NCBI GenBank assembly: GCA_017548445.1
Contig: JAFYZZ010000057.1
Location: 1 to 19,368, forward strand
Direction: 5' to 3'
Origin: Bacteroidales bacterium
Lineage (GTDB): Bacteria; Bacteroidota; Bacteroidia; Bacteroidales; UBA932
Length of the DNA stretch: 19,368 nucleotides
Shown here: positions 8,096-16,880 of the stretch, piece after piece
Position numbering within the stretch: the first letter of the stretch is position 1
Layout: each line of letters opens with the position of its first letter
Translations under genes and position numbers: made by a program
The notes under the pieces: generated by a model
Database searches by the model: none
What the model saw: only the letters and a program-made list of their open reading frames with translations
What the model was told of the DNA's origin: nothing

Positions 8096-9347
8096 AAACC
8101 CCTGGGTGTGGGTGCCCACCCTTTACCTGTTCGAAGGTCTGCCGTATGCCATCGTGAATACGGTGGCGCTGGCCGTCTTCAAGGACCTGGGCATCGACAA
8201 TGGCACGCTCGGTCCGCTCACGACGCTGATCAGCCTGCCCTGGCTGATCAAACCGCTCTGGAGCCCCTTTATGGACATCTTCCGCTCCAAGCGCTGGTGG
8301 ATCCTGCTCACGCAGATCCTGATGGCGGTGACGGTCCTGGCCACGGCCCTGTGCCTGCCGTTCTGCGGAATCACGGCGCTGATCATCCTGTTCATCATCG
8401 TCGCATTCGCCTCGGCCACGCACGACATCTCGGCCGACGGATACTATATGCTGGCGCTGGACCGCCACCGCCAATCCTCTTTCGTGGGCATCCGCAACAC
8501 CTTCTACCGGGGAGGACTGGTCCTGGGGCAGGGCCTGCTGGTGATGCTGGCCGGCCTGCTGCAACAGCGGGGCGGGAACATCCCGCGCGCCTGGGCCTGG
8601 GTGCTCGGCATCTCGGCGCTCCTGATGACGCTAATCGCGCTCTATCACTTCTTCTTCCTGCCCCGCCCGGACGAAGACCGCGACCGGCGCGACGCCAAGA
8701 GCGCGGGACAGGTTTTCCAGGAGTTCGCCGCCTCGTTCAAGACCTTCTTCGCCAAACCCGCCGTGGGCTGGGCCATCGCCTTTATGCTGCTGTACCGCCT
8801 GCCCGAGGCGCTCTCGCTGAACCTGCTCTACCCCTTCTTCAAGGACGGCGCCGACGTCGGCGGACTGGGGGCGGGAACCAGTATGTACGGCCTGGTGTAC
8901 GGGACCTTCGGCGTCGTGGCCCTGCTGCTCGGCGGCATCCTGGGCGGGCTATACGCCGCCAAACGCGGCCTGCGCAAGTCTTACTGGCCGATGGCCCTCG
9001 CGCTTGCCCTCCCCTGCGCGGTGTATCTGCTGATGGCCATCCTGCGCCCGGAAAACGTCTGGGTAATCGGCGGGTTCGTGGTGCTGGACCAGTTCGGATA
9101 CGGGTTCGGCTTCACCGCCTACACCTTGTTTATGATGCAGTACGTGGACGGCCCGCTGAAAACCTCTCACTACGCCATCTGCACGGCCTTTATGTGGCTG
9201 TCTATGAAACTCCCCGCCCTGGTGGCGGGATACCTCCAGCAGGCGCTGGGCTACGTGGGCTTCTTCACCCTCGTGATGGTCAGCTGCCTCGGGACCTTCG
9301 CCGCCGTCCTGATCGCCCGGAACAAAATACCCTTGGAAAATGAATAA
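8079..9347 (+). CDS. ampG: AmpG-type muropeptide permease (PAT family, MFS)
   Basis: 422-aa inner-membrane transporter, about 12 helices. It has the PAT/AmpG signatures NPWVWVPTLYLFEGLPYAIVN at the N-terminus and LPWLIKPLWSPFMD in the first loop, then ATHDISADGYY. In E. coli, AmpG imports GlcNAc-anhydroMurNAc peptides for wall recycling; here the substrate is inferred from family and context. The start is GTG at 8079, inside the preceding gene. No in-frame ATG exists before the first helix, and this start gives the conserved short basic lead (MLRSNKNPW). It overlaps the fusion gene by 17 bp and namZ by 8 bp, so the genes are tightly coupled. Other PAT members carry acetyl-CoA, but the neighbours favour muropeptides. 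Confidence 0.85.
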   Translation: MLRSNKNPWVWVPTLYLFEGLPYAIVNTVALAVFKDLGIDNGTLGPLTTLISLPWLIKPLWSPFMDIFRSKRWWILLTQILMAVTVLATALCLPFCGITALIILFIIVAFASATHDISADGYYMLALDRHRQSSFVGIRNTFYRGGLVLGQGLLVMLAGLLQQRGGNIPRAWAWVLGISALLMTLIALYHFFFLPRPDEDRDRRDAKSAGQVFQEFAASFKTFFAKPAVGWAIAFMLLYRLPEALSLNLLYPFFKDGADVGGLGAGTSMYGLVYGTFGVVALLLGGILGGLYAAKRGLRKSYWPMALALALPCAVYLLMAILRPENVWVIGGFVVLDQFGYGFGFTAYTLFMMQYVDGPLKTSHYAICTAFMWLSMKLPALVAGYLQQALGYVGFFTLVMVSCLGTFAAVLIARNKIPLENE

Positions 9348-10614
9348 ATGGATTGAATTATTGCTGCTGCCGCTGGCCCTGCTGTCCTGCAAATCCGCGC
9401 AGGCGGAACCCGCGGAGGCACCGCCCACCCGCGTCAAGCCCGGCATCGAGGTGCTGCGGGAACGGAACTTCGCCGGTCTGACAGGCAAGCGCGTGGGCCT
9501 GGTGACCAACCCCTCGGGCGTGGACAGCCAGCTCAAGTCCACCATCGACATCCTCTTCGAAGCCCCGGACGTGCAGCTCGTGGCCCTGTACGCGCCCGAG
9601 CACGGCGTTCGCGGCGACATTTACGCCGGCGGCAAGGTGGAGTCCGGCAAAGACGACCGCACCGGCCTGCCCGTGCACTCGCTGTACGGCGACACCCGCC
9701 AGCCCACGAAAGAGATGCTCAAGGGCGTGGACATTATGGTCTACGACATCCAGGACGTGGGTTCGCGCTCCTACACCTTCATCTCCACGCTGGGCCTGGT
9801 GATGCGCACCTGCGCCGAGATGGACATCCCGGTGATGGTGCTCGACCGTCCGAACCCGCTGGGCGGGCTGAAGGTCGAGGGGCCGCTCGTGCGCGACGGC
9901 TTCCACTCCTTCGTCAGCCAGTACAAGATACCCTACATCTACGGGCTCACGGTGGGCGAACTCGCCCGCCTGATCAACGACGAGGGCCTGAACCGCGGCC
10001 AGAACGGCAAGGCGGAGCCGCTGAAGTGCAAGCTCACCGTGGTGCCGATGGAAGGCTGGACGCGCGATATGCTGTTCAACGACACAGGCCTGCCCTGGAT
10101 CCTTCCCTCCCCGAACATCCCCTATGCCGAAACGGCCATCTGCTATCCATCCGCCGGCCTGTGCGGCGAGATGTACAACTATCTCCACATCGGCATCGGC
10201 TACACCCTGCCTTTCGGCACCTTCGCCGAGACCTGGGTGGACGCCGACAAGCTGAAGGAGAAACTCGACAGCTACCACGTCCCCGGTGTGGCCTGGCGCA
10301 CCATCCATTACCAGCCCATCTCCGGCCGCCTGGCGGGAAAACTCATCCACGGCGTACAGTATCATTATACGGATTACGAGGCCGCAACCCTCACGCTGAC
10401 ACAGTTCTACGTGATGCAGGCGGTATGGGAACTGTACAAAAAGAACCCCATCACGGCGAGTTCCGACAGACTTTCTATGTTCAACAAGGTTTGCGGCACT
10501 GATTTTGTCAGTAAGACGTTTGGACAGTCGATGAAAGTCTCGGACATCGCAGATTTCTGGTCCGCGGACGTCCCGGCCTTCAAAGAGTTGTCCAAAAAGT
10601 ATTACATTTACTAA
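9340..10614 (+). CDS. namZ: Exo-beta-N-acetylmuramidase NamZ-like lipoprotein (DUF1343)
   Basis: 424 aa. NamZ enzymes release MurNAc from the non-reducing end of peptidoglycan fragments. Residues 1-17 form a lipoprotein signal with lipobox LLSC (Cys17), placing it on the periplasmic or outer membrane. The downstream KSAQAE lacks an obvious acidic surface-export signal. Family motifs appear in order: GKRVGLVTNPSGVD, LVALYAPEHGVRGD with the likely catalytic Glu87, VYDIQDVGSRSYTF, and LDRPNPLGG. The C-terminal domain includes LPWILPSPNIPY. Length fits the family (about 360-430). Its ATG lies within the ampG end. Assignment to DUF1343/NamZ is firm; muramidase activity is inferred from characterised Bacillus and Tannerella members. 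Confidence 0.9.
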   Translation: MNKWIELLLLPLALLSCKSAQAEPAEAPPTRVKPGIEVLRERNFAGLTGKRVGLVTNPSGVDSQLKSTIDILFEAPDVQLVALYAPEHGVRGDIYAGGKVESGKDDRTGLPVHSLYGDTRQPTKEMLKGVDIMVYDIQDVGSRSYTFISTLGLVMRTCAEMDIPVMVLDRPNPLGGLKVEGPLVRDGFHSFVSQYKIPYIYGLTVGELARLINDEGLNRGQNGKAEPLKCKLTVVPMEGWTRDMLFNDTGLPWILPSPNIPYAETAICYPSAGLCGEMYNYLHIGIGYTLPFGTFAETWVDADKLKEKLDSYHVPGVAWRTIHYQPISGRLAGKLIHGVQYHYTDYEAATLTLTQFYVMQAVWELYKKNPITASSDRLSMFNKVCGTDFVSKTFGQSMKVSDIADFWSADVPAFKELSKKYYIY

Positions 10615-10626
10615 CATCACACAATT

Positions 10627-12105
10627 ATGAAACGCTTGACCACACTTTCCCTGATCGCCATAGCCGCAGCGGCTATGATCGCGGTCCCTCTCGACGCTCA
10701 GACCAGGGGCGGCAGCAATTCCCGCGGTGGATCGGGCGGCGGCAACTCCCGCAGCAGCGGTGGCGGCCGTCCTTCCTCTTCGATGTCAGCTCCGTCCGGC
10801 CAGATGAGAAGTTCCGGCCAGTCCGGAAATACAAAAGGACTCGGTTCCGTTGGCAGCAGCCAGCGTTCCGCGCCCAGCACCCAGCAGAGCCGTCCTTCCA
10901 GCGGCAGCAGCACCGGCGGCCAGATCAGCCGTTCCGGCAGCAACGCCCGGTCTTCCGGAAGCAGCAGCTCCAGCGGCAGCGTGAACCGCAACAGCGGCAG
11001 CACGAACCGCAGCAGCAACTCCGGCTCCGTCACGCGCCAGCAGCAGGTCAAACCTGAAAAGCAGACGCTTCCCGGAAGCGACAACCGCCAGAACGCGCAG
11101 ACCCAGCCGCGCCAGAGCGCCGGCCAGCCTGCCCGTGGAGGCAGCAATGTCGACAGCCGGAGCACCACCGGCGGCGCCACGGTGCGCCAGCCGCAGAACC
11201 GCCAGGATCCCTCCCAGCCGGGAGGCAGCGTGAACCGCAACCAGCCCCAGCCGGGGATGAGCACGGATCCGGGTGCCCCGCGCACCGTCCGGAAACGTGA
11301 AGATCCCCCGCGCAACTTCGAGGGTGGCCGCGAGCCGCGCGAGATCCGGATGAACCCGGGTCCCGGCCACAATATGGAGCGTATACCGCCCCGCCACCGC
11401 GACCCGATGCCGTTCGGACGTGCCGTCCGCTTCTGGGACGGCGGTCACCACTACTTCGGCTACCGCGTCTCCTATCTGCCCACCCGCTACGTCCGCGTAG
11501 TCTATATGGGTATTCCCTACTACCTGCTTGACGGTATCTACTACCGCCACTACGGAGGATACTACTACGTCAGCCGCCCGCCTTTCGGGGTCTTCTTCGA
11601 TCCGGTGCTCGACAACCTGGCTTACACCGTCTGCCGCTTCTCCTATTACTACGACGTGTACAACACGTACCGTACGATTGACGAGAACGCCAAGATCATC
11701 GCCAGCCAGAACCAGACCATCGCGGCGAACAACGCCACGATCGCAAGGCAGAACGCCGACATCGCGCTCAACACCGAGCGCGCCGCCAAGTCCTTCAAGG
11801 AGGCCGACAAACTCGGCCTGGTGCAGAGTTACGCCGACGCCGGCGTGGAGTATTTCTACGAGGACGGCGTGTTCTTCATCAAGGACAAGGACGGCAAGTA
11901 CGTGACCATCGTTCCGCCGGCAGGAGCCCTCGTGCAGGAGCTTCCCGACGACTACGACACGATCACCCTCAACGGTGAAGAGTATTACAAGGTGGACGAC
12001 ACCGTGTACAAGCTCACCATCGTCGACGGTTCCCCGTACTTCGAGGTGCTCGGTCAGATGACCGGTTCCCTCGCGGAGAAGTACAACCAGTACAATACCC
12101 TGTAG
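10627..12105 (+). CDS. Exported Ser/Gly-rich DUF6515-like protein
   Basis: 492-aa exported protein. A signal peptide covers about 1-25 (ending PLDAQT). Residues about 26-240 are low complexity, rich in Ser, Gly, Arg, Gln and Asn. A Tyr/His-rich core (about 264-325, with GHHYFGYRVSYLP and YYRHYGGYYYVSRPPFG) follows. Next is a helix-prone segment (about 349-392) with repeated ASQNQTIAANNATIARQNA heptad-like units. The C-terminal domain (about 400-492) contains PPAGALVQELPDDYDTITLNGEEYYKVDDTVYK, as in DUF6515 proteins. Function is unknown; a surface or periplasmic structural role is only a guess. It lies 12 nt after namZ, with one base between its TAG and the GTG of murI, so it belongs to the same transcription unit. 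Confidence 0.78.
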   Translation: MKRLTTLSLIAIAAAAMIAVPLDAQTRGGSNSRGGSGGGNSRSSGGGRPSSSMSAPSGQMRSSGQSGNTKGLGSVGSSQRSAPSTQQSRPSSGSSTGGQISRSGSNARSSGSSSSSGSVNRNSGSTNRSSNSGSVTRQQQVKPEKQTLPGSDNRQNAQTQPRQSAGQPARGGSNVDSRSTTGGATVRQPQNRQDPSQPGGSVNRNQPQPGMSTDPGAPRTVRKREDPPRNFEGGREPREIRMNPGPGHNMERIPPRHRDPMPFGRAVRFWDGGHHYFGYRVSYLPTRYVRVVYMGIPYYLLDGIYYRHYGGYYYVSRPPFGVFFDPVLDNLAYTVCRFSYYYDVYNTYRTIDENAKIIASQNQTIAANNATIARQNADIALNTERAAKSFKEADKLGLVQSYADAGVEYFYEDGVFFIKDKDGKYVTIVPPAGALVQELPDDYDTITLNGEEYYKVDDTVYKLTIVDGSPYFEVLGQMTGSLAEKYNQYNTL

Positions 12106-12106
12106 C

Positions 12107-12862
12107 GTGGCTACCATAGGGATTTTCGACTCAGGGTCGGGAGGACTTTCGGTATTGAAAGAGATACGGAAGGTCCTCCCTTCCGCTCATTATATCTATT
12201 ATTCCGACAACGCATACTGTCCCTACGGGGAAAAGAGCCAGGAGTTCATCCGTGACCGCGCCCGCGCGGTCACGCGCCTGCTTCTGGACAAGGGCGCGGA
12301 CCTGGTGGTGGTGGCCTGCAACACGGCCACCGGCGCCGCCATCGCCACGCTGCGCGAAGAGTTCGACGTCCCCTTCGTGGGGATGGAGCCGGCCGTGAAG
12401 CCCGCCGCGCTGGGAACGCGCAGCGGCGTGGTCGGCGTGCTGGCCACGGCCGGCACGCTCAGGGCTTCCAAATATCTGAACACCAAGGGCTTGTACCAGG
12501 ACGACGTACGCATTGAGGAGCACGTCGGAGAAGGCTTCGTGCAACTCGTCGAGCGGGGCGAGCTGGACGGTCCCGAGGCGGAGCGCGTCGTGCGCGCGAG
12601 CCTGCAGCCCCTGCTGGACGCCGGAGCCGACACCATCGTGCTCGGCTGCACGCACTATCCCTTCCTGCGTCCCGTCATCGAGCGCATCGCTGGACCGGAC
12701 GTCCGTATCATCGACCCGGCCCCCGCCGTCGCACGACAAGTGCTCAGGATCCTGGACCATTGTCAACTGCCGGCTCCTGCCGGGGAATCTTCCACCGGCA
12801 CCCTCGAACTTCTTTCTTCCGGCGACCCTTCCACCCTGCACAGACTCGCTGAAAGTCTGTAA
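12107..12862 (+). CDS. murI: Glutamate racemase
   Basis: Converts L-glutamate to D-glutamate for peptidoglycan stem peptides; a cytoplasmic, cofactor-independent enzyme. 251 aa, slightly short of the usual 260-285. Motifs are complete: IGIFDSGSGGLSV with Asp8, YYSDNAYCPYGEK, catalytic Cys71 in VACNTATGAA, and catalytic Cys181 with His183 in LGCTHYPFL. The start is GTG at 12107, one base after the previous stop; no ATG could serve without losing the first strand and Asp8. The final 25 residues (ESSTGTLELLSSGDP...) are a poorly conserved tail. It shares the run with the recycling genes, which fits wall precursor supply. Confidence 0.95.
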   Translation: MATIGIFDSGSGGLSVLKEIRKVLPSAHYIYYSDNAYCPYGEKSQEFIRDRARAVTRLLLDKGADLVVVACNTATGAAIATLREEFDVPFVGMEPAVKPAALGTRSGVVGVLATAGTLRASKYLNTKGLYQDDVRIEEHVGEGFVQLVERGELDGPEAERVVRASLQPLLDAGADTIVLGCTHYPFLRPVIERIAGPDVRIIDPAPAVARQVLRILDHCQLPAPAGESSTGTLELLSSGDPSTLHRLAESL

Positions 12863-12870
12863 ATTATTGC

Positions 12871-12878
12871 TATCTTTG
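12871..12878 (+). promoter_or_regulatory. -7 element immediately upstream of prfB
   Basis: TATCTTTG matches TAnnTTTG and ends 8 bp before the prfB ATG. It lies in the 24-bp murI-prfB gap. Initiation here would give a leader of at most a few bases. No clear -33 match is seen, and the -33 region would lie inside the murI coding end. Confidence 0.6.
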
Positions 12879-12886
12879 TAATCTAT

Positions 12887-13954
12887 ATGATTACTCAAGA
12901 GCAGATAAAAGACTTGCAGGGGCGCGTCGAGACGCTCCGCCAGTGCCTCAAGATCGAAGAGAAGCGCCGGGACGTGCAGGAAAAGGAGCGCCAGAGCCAG
13001 GCGCCCGATTTCTGGGACGACCCCAAGCAGGCGGAATCTTTCCTGAAGGCGCTCAGCGGCGTCAAGGCCTGGGTGACCGCCTTCGATGCGACTCGCAGCG
13101 CGGTGGACGACGTGGAGGTCCTGCTGGAACTGGATCCGGAAGGCGCCGAGATCGACGACGCCTACGCGCAGGCCTGCAGCCGGATCGAAGACCTCGAACT
13201 CAAGAATATGCTGGGAGCCGAAGGCGACAACCTCGGCGCCATCCTCACCATCAATTCCGGCGCCGGCGGCACCGAAGCCAACGACTGGAGCGCGATGCTG
13301 ATGCGTATGTATATGCGCTGGGGCGAGCGCAACGGCTACAAGATGACCGTGACCGAACTAATCGAAGGCGACGAAACCGGCATCAAGTCCTGCACCATCC
13401 AATACGAAGGAGACTACGCCTACGGCTACCTCAAGGCCGAATCCGGCGTGCACCGCCTCGTGCGCATCTCCCCTTTCAACGCGCAGGGCAAGCGCCAGAC
13501 CACCTTCAGTTCCGTGTTCGTGTATCCGCTCGTGGACGACAGCATCAACATCGAGATCAACCCTTCCGACATCGAGTGGGACACCTTCCGCTCCGGCGGC
13601 CACGGCGGCCAGAACGTCAACAAGGTGGAGACGGGCGTGCGCGTACGCCACCTTCCCACCGGCATCACGGTGGAGAACACCGAGACCCGCAGCCAGCAGG
13701 ACAACCGCCAGCGCGCCCTGCTCATCCTCAAGTCCCGCCTGTACGACATCGAACTCAAGAAGCGCCAGGAGAAGCAGGCCGAACTGGAAGGCCAGAAGAA
13801 GAAAATCGAATGGGGTTCCCAGATCCGATCCTACGTCCTGCACCCCTACAAGATGGTGAAGGACCTGCGCACCGGCTGGGAAACGGCCGACACCCAGGGC
13901 GTCCTGGACGGCGACCTCAACGCCTTTATGAAAGAATTCCTAATGCACAACTAA
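12887..13954 (+). CDS. prfB: Peptide chain release factor 2
   Basis: Class I release factor that reads UGA and UAA stop codons and hydrolyses peptidyl-tRNA. 355 aa. The stop-codon recognition tripeptide is Ser195-Pro-Phe197 (VRISPFNAQGKRQTTFSSV), specific to RF2 rather than RF1. The catalytic GGQ is at residues 240-242 (GGHGGQNVNKVETGVR). The N-terminus MITQEQIKDLQ fits Bacteroidota RF2. The reading frame is continuous. At the position of the E. coli programmed frameshift (after ..LRQCL) the codons are CTC AAG, so no CTT-TGA slip site is present and this copy is not frameshift-regulated there. It ends 6 nt before the fumarase gene, so the two are likely co-transcribed. Confidence 0.97.
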   Translation: MITQEQIKDLQGRVETLRQCLKIEEKRRDVQEKERQSQAPDFWDDPKQAESFLKALSGVKAWVTAFDATRSAVDDVEVLLELDPEGAEIDDAYAQACSRIEDLELKNMLGAEGDNLGAILTINSGAGGTEANDWSAMLMRMYMRWGERNGYKMTVTELIEGDETGIKSCTIQYEGDYAYGYLKAESGVHRLVRISPFNAQGKRQTTFSSVFVYPLVDDSINIEINPSDIEWDTFRSGGHGGQNVNKVETGVRVRHLPTGITVENTETRSQQDNRQRALLILKSRLYDIELKKRQEKQAELEGQKKKIEWGSQIRSYVLHPYKMVKDLRTGWETADTQGVLDGDLNAFMKEFLMHN

Positions 13955-13960
13955 CAGCAT

Positions 13961-15586
13961 ATGACCGAGTTCAAATACGCCCCGATGTTCCAACTGGGCG
14001 AAGACACCACCGAATATTACAAGGTTCCCGGCTCCGAGCAGTATGTCTCCACGGCCTTGTTCGAAGGACACAAGATCCTGAAAATCAAGAAGGAAGGTCT
14101 GACCATCCTGGCCAACACCGCCTTCCGCGACGTCAGTTTCCTGCTGCGCCGCTCGCACAACGAGCAGGTGGCGCAGATCCTGCGCGACCCGGAAGCCTCC
14201 GAGAACGACAAATACGTGGCGCTGACCTTCCTGCGCAACGCGGAAGTGGCCGCCAAGGGCAAGCTCCCCCTGTGCCAGGACACCGGTACCGCCATCATCC
14301 ACGGCGAGAAGGGGCAGCAGGTATGGACCGGCTTCTGCGACGAAGAGGCCCTGAGCCTGGGCGTCTTCAAGACCTACACCGAGGAGAACCTCCGCTACAG
14401 CCAGAACGCCCCGCTGGATATGTACCGGGAAGTGAACACCAAGTGCAACCTTCCCGCCCAGATCGACATCGAGGCCGCCGAAGGGGCCGAGTACCGCTTC
14501 CTGTGCGTGACCAAGGGCGGCGGATCCGCCAACAAGACCTACCTCTACCAGGAAACGAAGGCGCGCATCCAGAATCCCGGCACGCTGGTCCCCTTCCTCG
14601 TGCAGAAGATACGCTCGCTGGGCACGGCGGCCTGCCCGCCCTACCACATCGCCATCGTGATCGGCGGCACTTCCGCCGAGAAGAACCTGCTGACGGTCAA
14701 GCTCGCCTCCACCCATTATTATGACGGGCTGCCCACCACGGGCGACGAGACGGGCCGCGCCTTCCGCGACGTCGAACTCGAGACACAGCTACTCGAAGAG
14801 ACCCGCAAGATCGGCCTGGGCGCCCAGTTCGGCGGCAAGTATATGGCGCACGACGTGCGCGTGGTACGCCTGCCGCGCCACGGCGCCAGCTGCCCCATCG
14901 GCCTGGGCGTGAGCTGTTCGGCCGACCGCAACATCAAGGCGAAGATCGACGAGAACGGCATCTGGATCGAGAAGATGGACGACAAGCCCTACGAACTGAT
15001 TCCCGAGGAACTGCGCCGCGCAGGCGAGGGCGAGGCCGTCAGGATCGACCTCGACCGGCCGATGAAGGACATCCTCGCCGACCTGACCAAGTACCCGGTG
15101 AGCACGCGCCTGAGCCTGAACGGCACCATTATCGTGGGCCGCGACATCGCCCACGCCAAGATCAAGGCGCGCCTGGACGCCGGCGAACCGATGCCCCAGT
15201 ACCTCAAGGACCACCCCATCTATTATGCCGGTCCCGCCAAGACCCCGGCCGGGATGGCCTGCGGCTCGATGGGCCCCACCACGGCCGGCCGTATGGACCC
15301 GTACGTGGACGAGTTCCAGGAGCACGGCGGCTCGATGATTATGCTGGCCAAGGGTAACCGCGCCCAGTGCGTCACCGACGCCTGCAAGAAACACGGAGGC
15401 TTCTACCTCGGCTCCATCGGCGGCCCGGCCGCCATCCTGGCGCAGAACAACATCAAGAGCATCGAGTGCGTGGAGTATCCCGAACTCGGAATGGAAGCCA
15501 TTTGGAAGATCCGCGTGGAGGACTTCCCCGCCTTCATCCTCGTGGACGACAAGGGCAACGACTTTTTCAAGCAGCTGGGGCTGTAA
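13961..15586 (+). CDS. Fumarate hydratase class I (4Fe-4S)
   Basis: 541-aa single-chain class I fumarase, interconverting fumarate and malate in the TCA or reductive branch; oxygen-sensitive. The three cluster cysteines are in place: Cys105 (PLCQDTGTA), Cys225 ([19 protein letters not shown]) and Cys319 ([13 protein letters not shown]). They match E. coli FumA positions 105, 224 and 318 almost exactly. The C-terminal beta domain has [20 protein letters not shown]. Length equals the family norm (about 540-550). ATG 13961 follows prfB by 6 nt, and the stop is 6 nt before serB. The gene may be called fumA, fumB or simply fum in related genomes, so no symbol is given. Confidence 0.96.
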   Translation: MTEFKYAPMFQLGEDTTEYYKVPGSEQYVSTALFEGHKILKIKKEGLTILANTAFRDVSFLLRRSHNEQVAQILRDPEASENDKYVALTFLRNAEVAAKGKLPLCQDTGTAIIHGEKGQQVWTGFCDEEALSLGVFKTYTEENLRYSQNAPLDMYREVNTKCNLPAQIDIEAAEGAEYRFLCVTKGGGSANKTYLYQETKARIQNPGTLVPFLVQKIRSLGTAACPPYHIAIVIGGTSAEKNLLTVKLASTHYYDGLPTTGDETGRAFRDVELETQLLEETRKIGLGAQFGGKYMAHDVRVVRLPRHGASCPIGLGVSCSADRNIKAKIDENGIWIEKMDDKPYELIPEELRRAGEGEAVRIDLDRPMKDILADLTKYPVSTRLSLNGTIIVGRDIAHAKIKARLDAGEPMPQYLKDHPIYYAGPAKTPAGMACGSMGPTTAGRMDPYVDEFQEHGGSMIMLAKGNRAQCVTDACKKHGGFYLGSIGGPAAILAQNNIKSIECVEYPELGMEAIWKIRVEDFPAFILVDDKGNDFFKQLGL

Positions 15587-15592
15587 GACGCT

Positions 15593-16810
15593 ATGATAGA
15601 AATCATTCAGGTAAACATCTCCGGCGAGGACAAGCCCGGGCTCACCTCGGCCCTCACCTCGATCCTGGCGCAGTATGACGCCACCATCCTGGACATCGGC
15701 CAGGAGAGCATCCACAAGTCGCTCACCCTCGGCATCCTGTTCAAGACCACGCAGGAGCAGTCGGGTTTCATTATGAAGGACCTGCTGTTCAAGGCGTCCG
15801 AGCTGGGCGTGCAGATCCGTTTCACGCCGATTTCCCGCGAGGCCTACGACTCCTGGGTGGCCCGCCAGGGCAAGAACCGCTACATCGTGACGCTGCTGGG
15901 CCGCACCGTGAACGCGCGGCAGATCGCCGACGTGACGCAGGTCATCTTCGAGCACGGGCTGAACATCGACGCCATCCGGCGCCTGACCGGCCGGCCGGCG
16001 CTCGAGGGCGTGGACGAGTCGTCCGCCAAGGCCTGCATCGAGATCTCCGTGCGCGGCTCGCTCGACCACGAAGGCCGCAAGGCGATGCAGAACGCGTTGC
16101 TGGAACTGCCCAGGAACGGGCTGGACATCTCTTTCCAGAAAGACGACATCTACCGCCGCTCCCGCCGGCTCATCTGCTTCGATATGGACTCCACCCTCGT
16201 GCACACCGAATGCATCGACGAACTGGCTGCGCGGGCCGGCGTCGGCGAGCAGGTCCGGGCGATCACGGCGCAGGCGATGCGCGGCGAGATCGATTTCACG
16301 GAGAGCTTCACGCGCCGGGTGGCCCTGCTCAAGGGCCTGGACGAGGGCGTGATGGAGGATATCGCCCGCAACCTTCCTTTCAACGAGGGCCTGGAGCGGA
16401 TGATGAAGATCCTGAAGATGGTGGGTTACAAAACCGCCATCCTATCCGGCGGATTCACCTATTTCGGGAAGTATCTGCAGCAGAAGTTCGGTTTCGATTA
16501 CGTGTATGCCAACGAGCTGGAGATCGTGGACGGCAAGTTGACCGGCCGCTATGTGGGCGATGTCGTGGACGGGCGCCGCAAGGCCGAGCTGCTGCGGCTG
16601 CTGTGTCAGGTGGAGGGTATCAACCTGGCCCAGGCCGTGGCCGTGGGCGACGGGGCCAACGACCTGCCTATGCTTTCGCTGGCGGGCCTGGGCATCGCCT
16701 ATCACGCCAAGCCCAAGGTGCAGGCCAATGCCAAGCAGAACCTTTCTTCCATCGGCCTGGACGGCATCCTCTATTTCCTCGGACTGAAAGATTCCCAGAT
16801 CGATCCCTAA
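15593..16810 (+). CDS. serB: Phosphoserine phosphatase with tandem N-terminal ACT domains
   Basis: 405-aa HAD phosphatase for the last step of serine synthesis. Residues 1 to about 85 (IIQVNISGEDKPGLTSALTSIL) and about 95-185 form two ACT-like domains, as in mycobacterial-type SerB; these may bind serine as allosteric control. The catalytic part follows. Motif I is D197-M-D199-S-T, with Asp197 as nucleophile. Motif II lies in ILSGGFTYF. Motif IV is GD353GANDLPML (D353, D357). It ends with LGIAYHAKPKVQANAK. Length is longer than E. coli SerB (322 aa) because of the second ACT domain. It is the last gene of the plus-strand run. Confidence 0.95.
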   Translation: MIEIIQVNISGEDKPGLTSALTSILAQYDATILDIGQESIHKSLTLGILFKTTQEQSGFIMKDLLFKASELGVQIRFTPISREAYDSWVARQGKNRYIVTLLGRTVNARQIADVTQVIFEHGLNIDAIRRLTGRPALEGVDESSAKACIEISVRGSLDHEGRKAMQNALLELPRNGLDISFQKDDIYRRSRRLICFDMDSTLVHTECIDELAARAGVGEQVRAITAQAMRGEIDFTESFTRRVALLKGLDEGVMEDIARNLPFNEGLERMMKILKMVGYKTAILSGGFTYFGKYLQQKFGFDYVYANELEIVDGKLTGRYVGDVVDGRRKAELLRLLCQVEGINLAQAVAVGDGANDLPMLSLAGLGIAYHAKPKVQANAKQNLSSIGLDGILYFLGLKDSQIDP

Positions 16811-16843
16811 CGGGCCGATCTGAGAATCCGCTACGCTTATTCA

Positions 16844-16865
16844 TTGAGGGGGCGGACCCCCTCAA
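16844..16865 (+). terminator. Strong hairpin after serB, possible terminator
   Basis: TTGAGGGGG pairs perfectly with CCCCCTCAA around the loop CGGA, 34 bp after the serB stop. There is no U tract after it (AACTCC), so it is not a classic intrinsic terminator; it could stabilise the 3' end or be part of the repeat cluster next to it. Confidence 0.4.
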
Positions 16866-16880
16866 ACTCCCCTGCGTCGC

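Noticed and set aside
5759..8119. Very long open frame (786 codons) on the minus strand opposite the Nudix, DUF4922-SpoIID and ampG genes
   Set aside because: It is antisense to three well-recognised genes. Its translation is Gly/Val/His/Arg-rich with no domain, as expected from the GC-rich mirror of C-ending codons.
9358..10620. 420-codon minus-strand frame opposite namZ
   Set aside because: Compositional shadow of a clear DUF1343 gene.
12943..14724. 593-codon plus-strand frame across prfB and the fumarase gene
   Set aside because: Arg/Pro-rich translation in the +1 frame of two certain genes; no homology pattern.
16844..16865. Classic intrinsic terminator for serB
   Set aside because: The stem is strong but no T tract follows, so it is listed only with low confidence.
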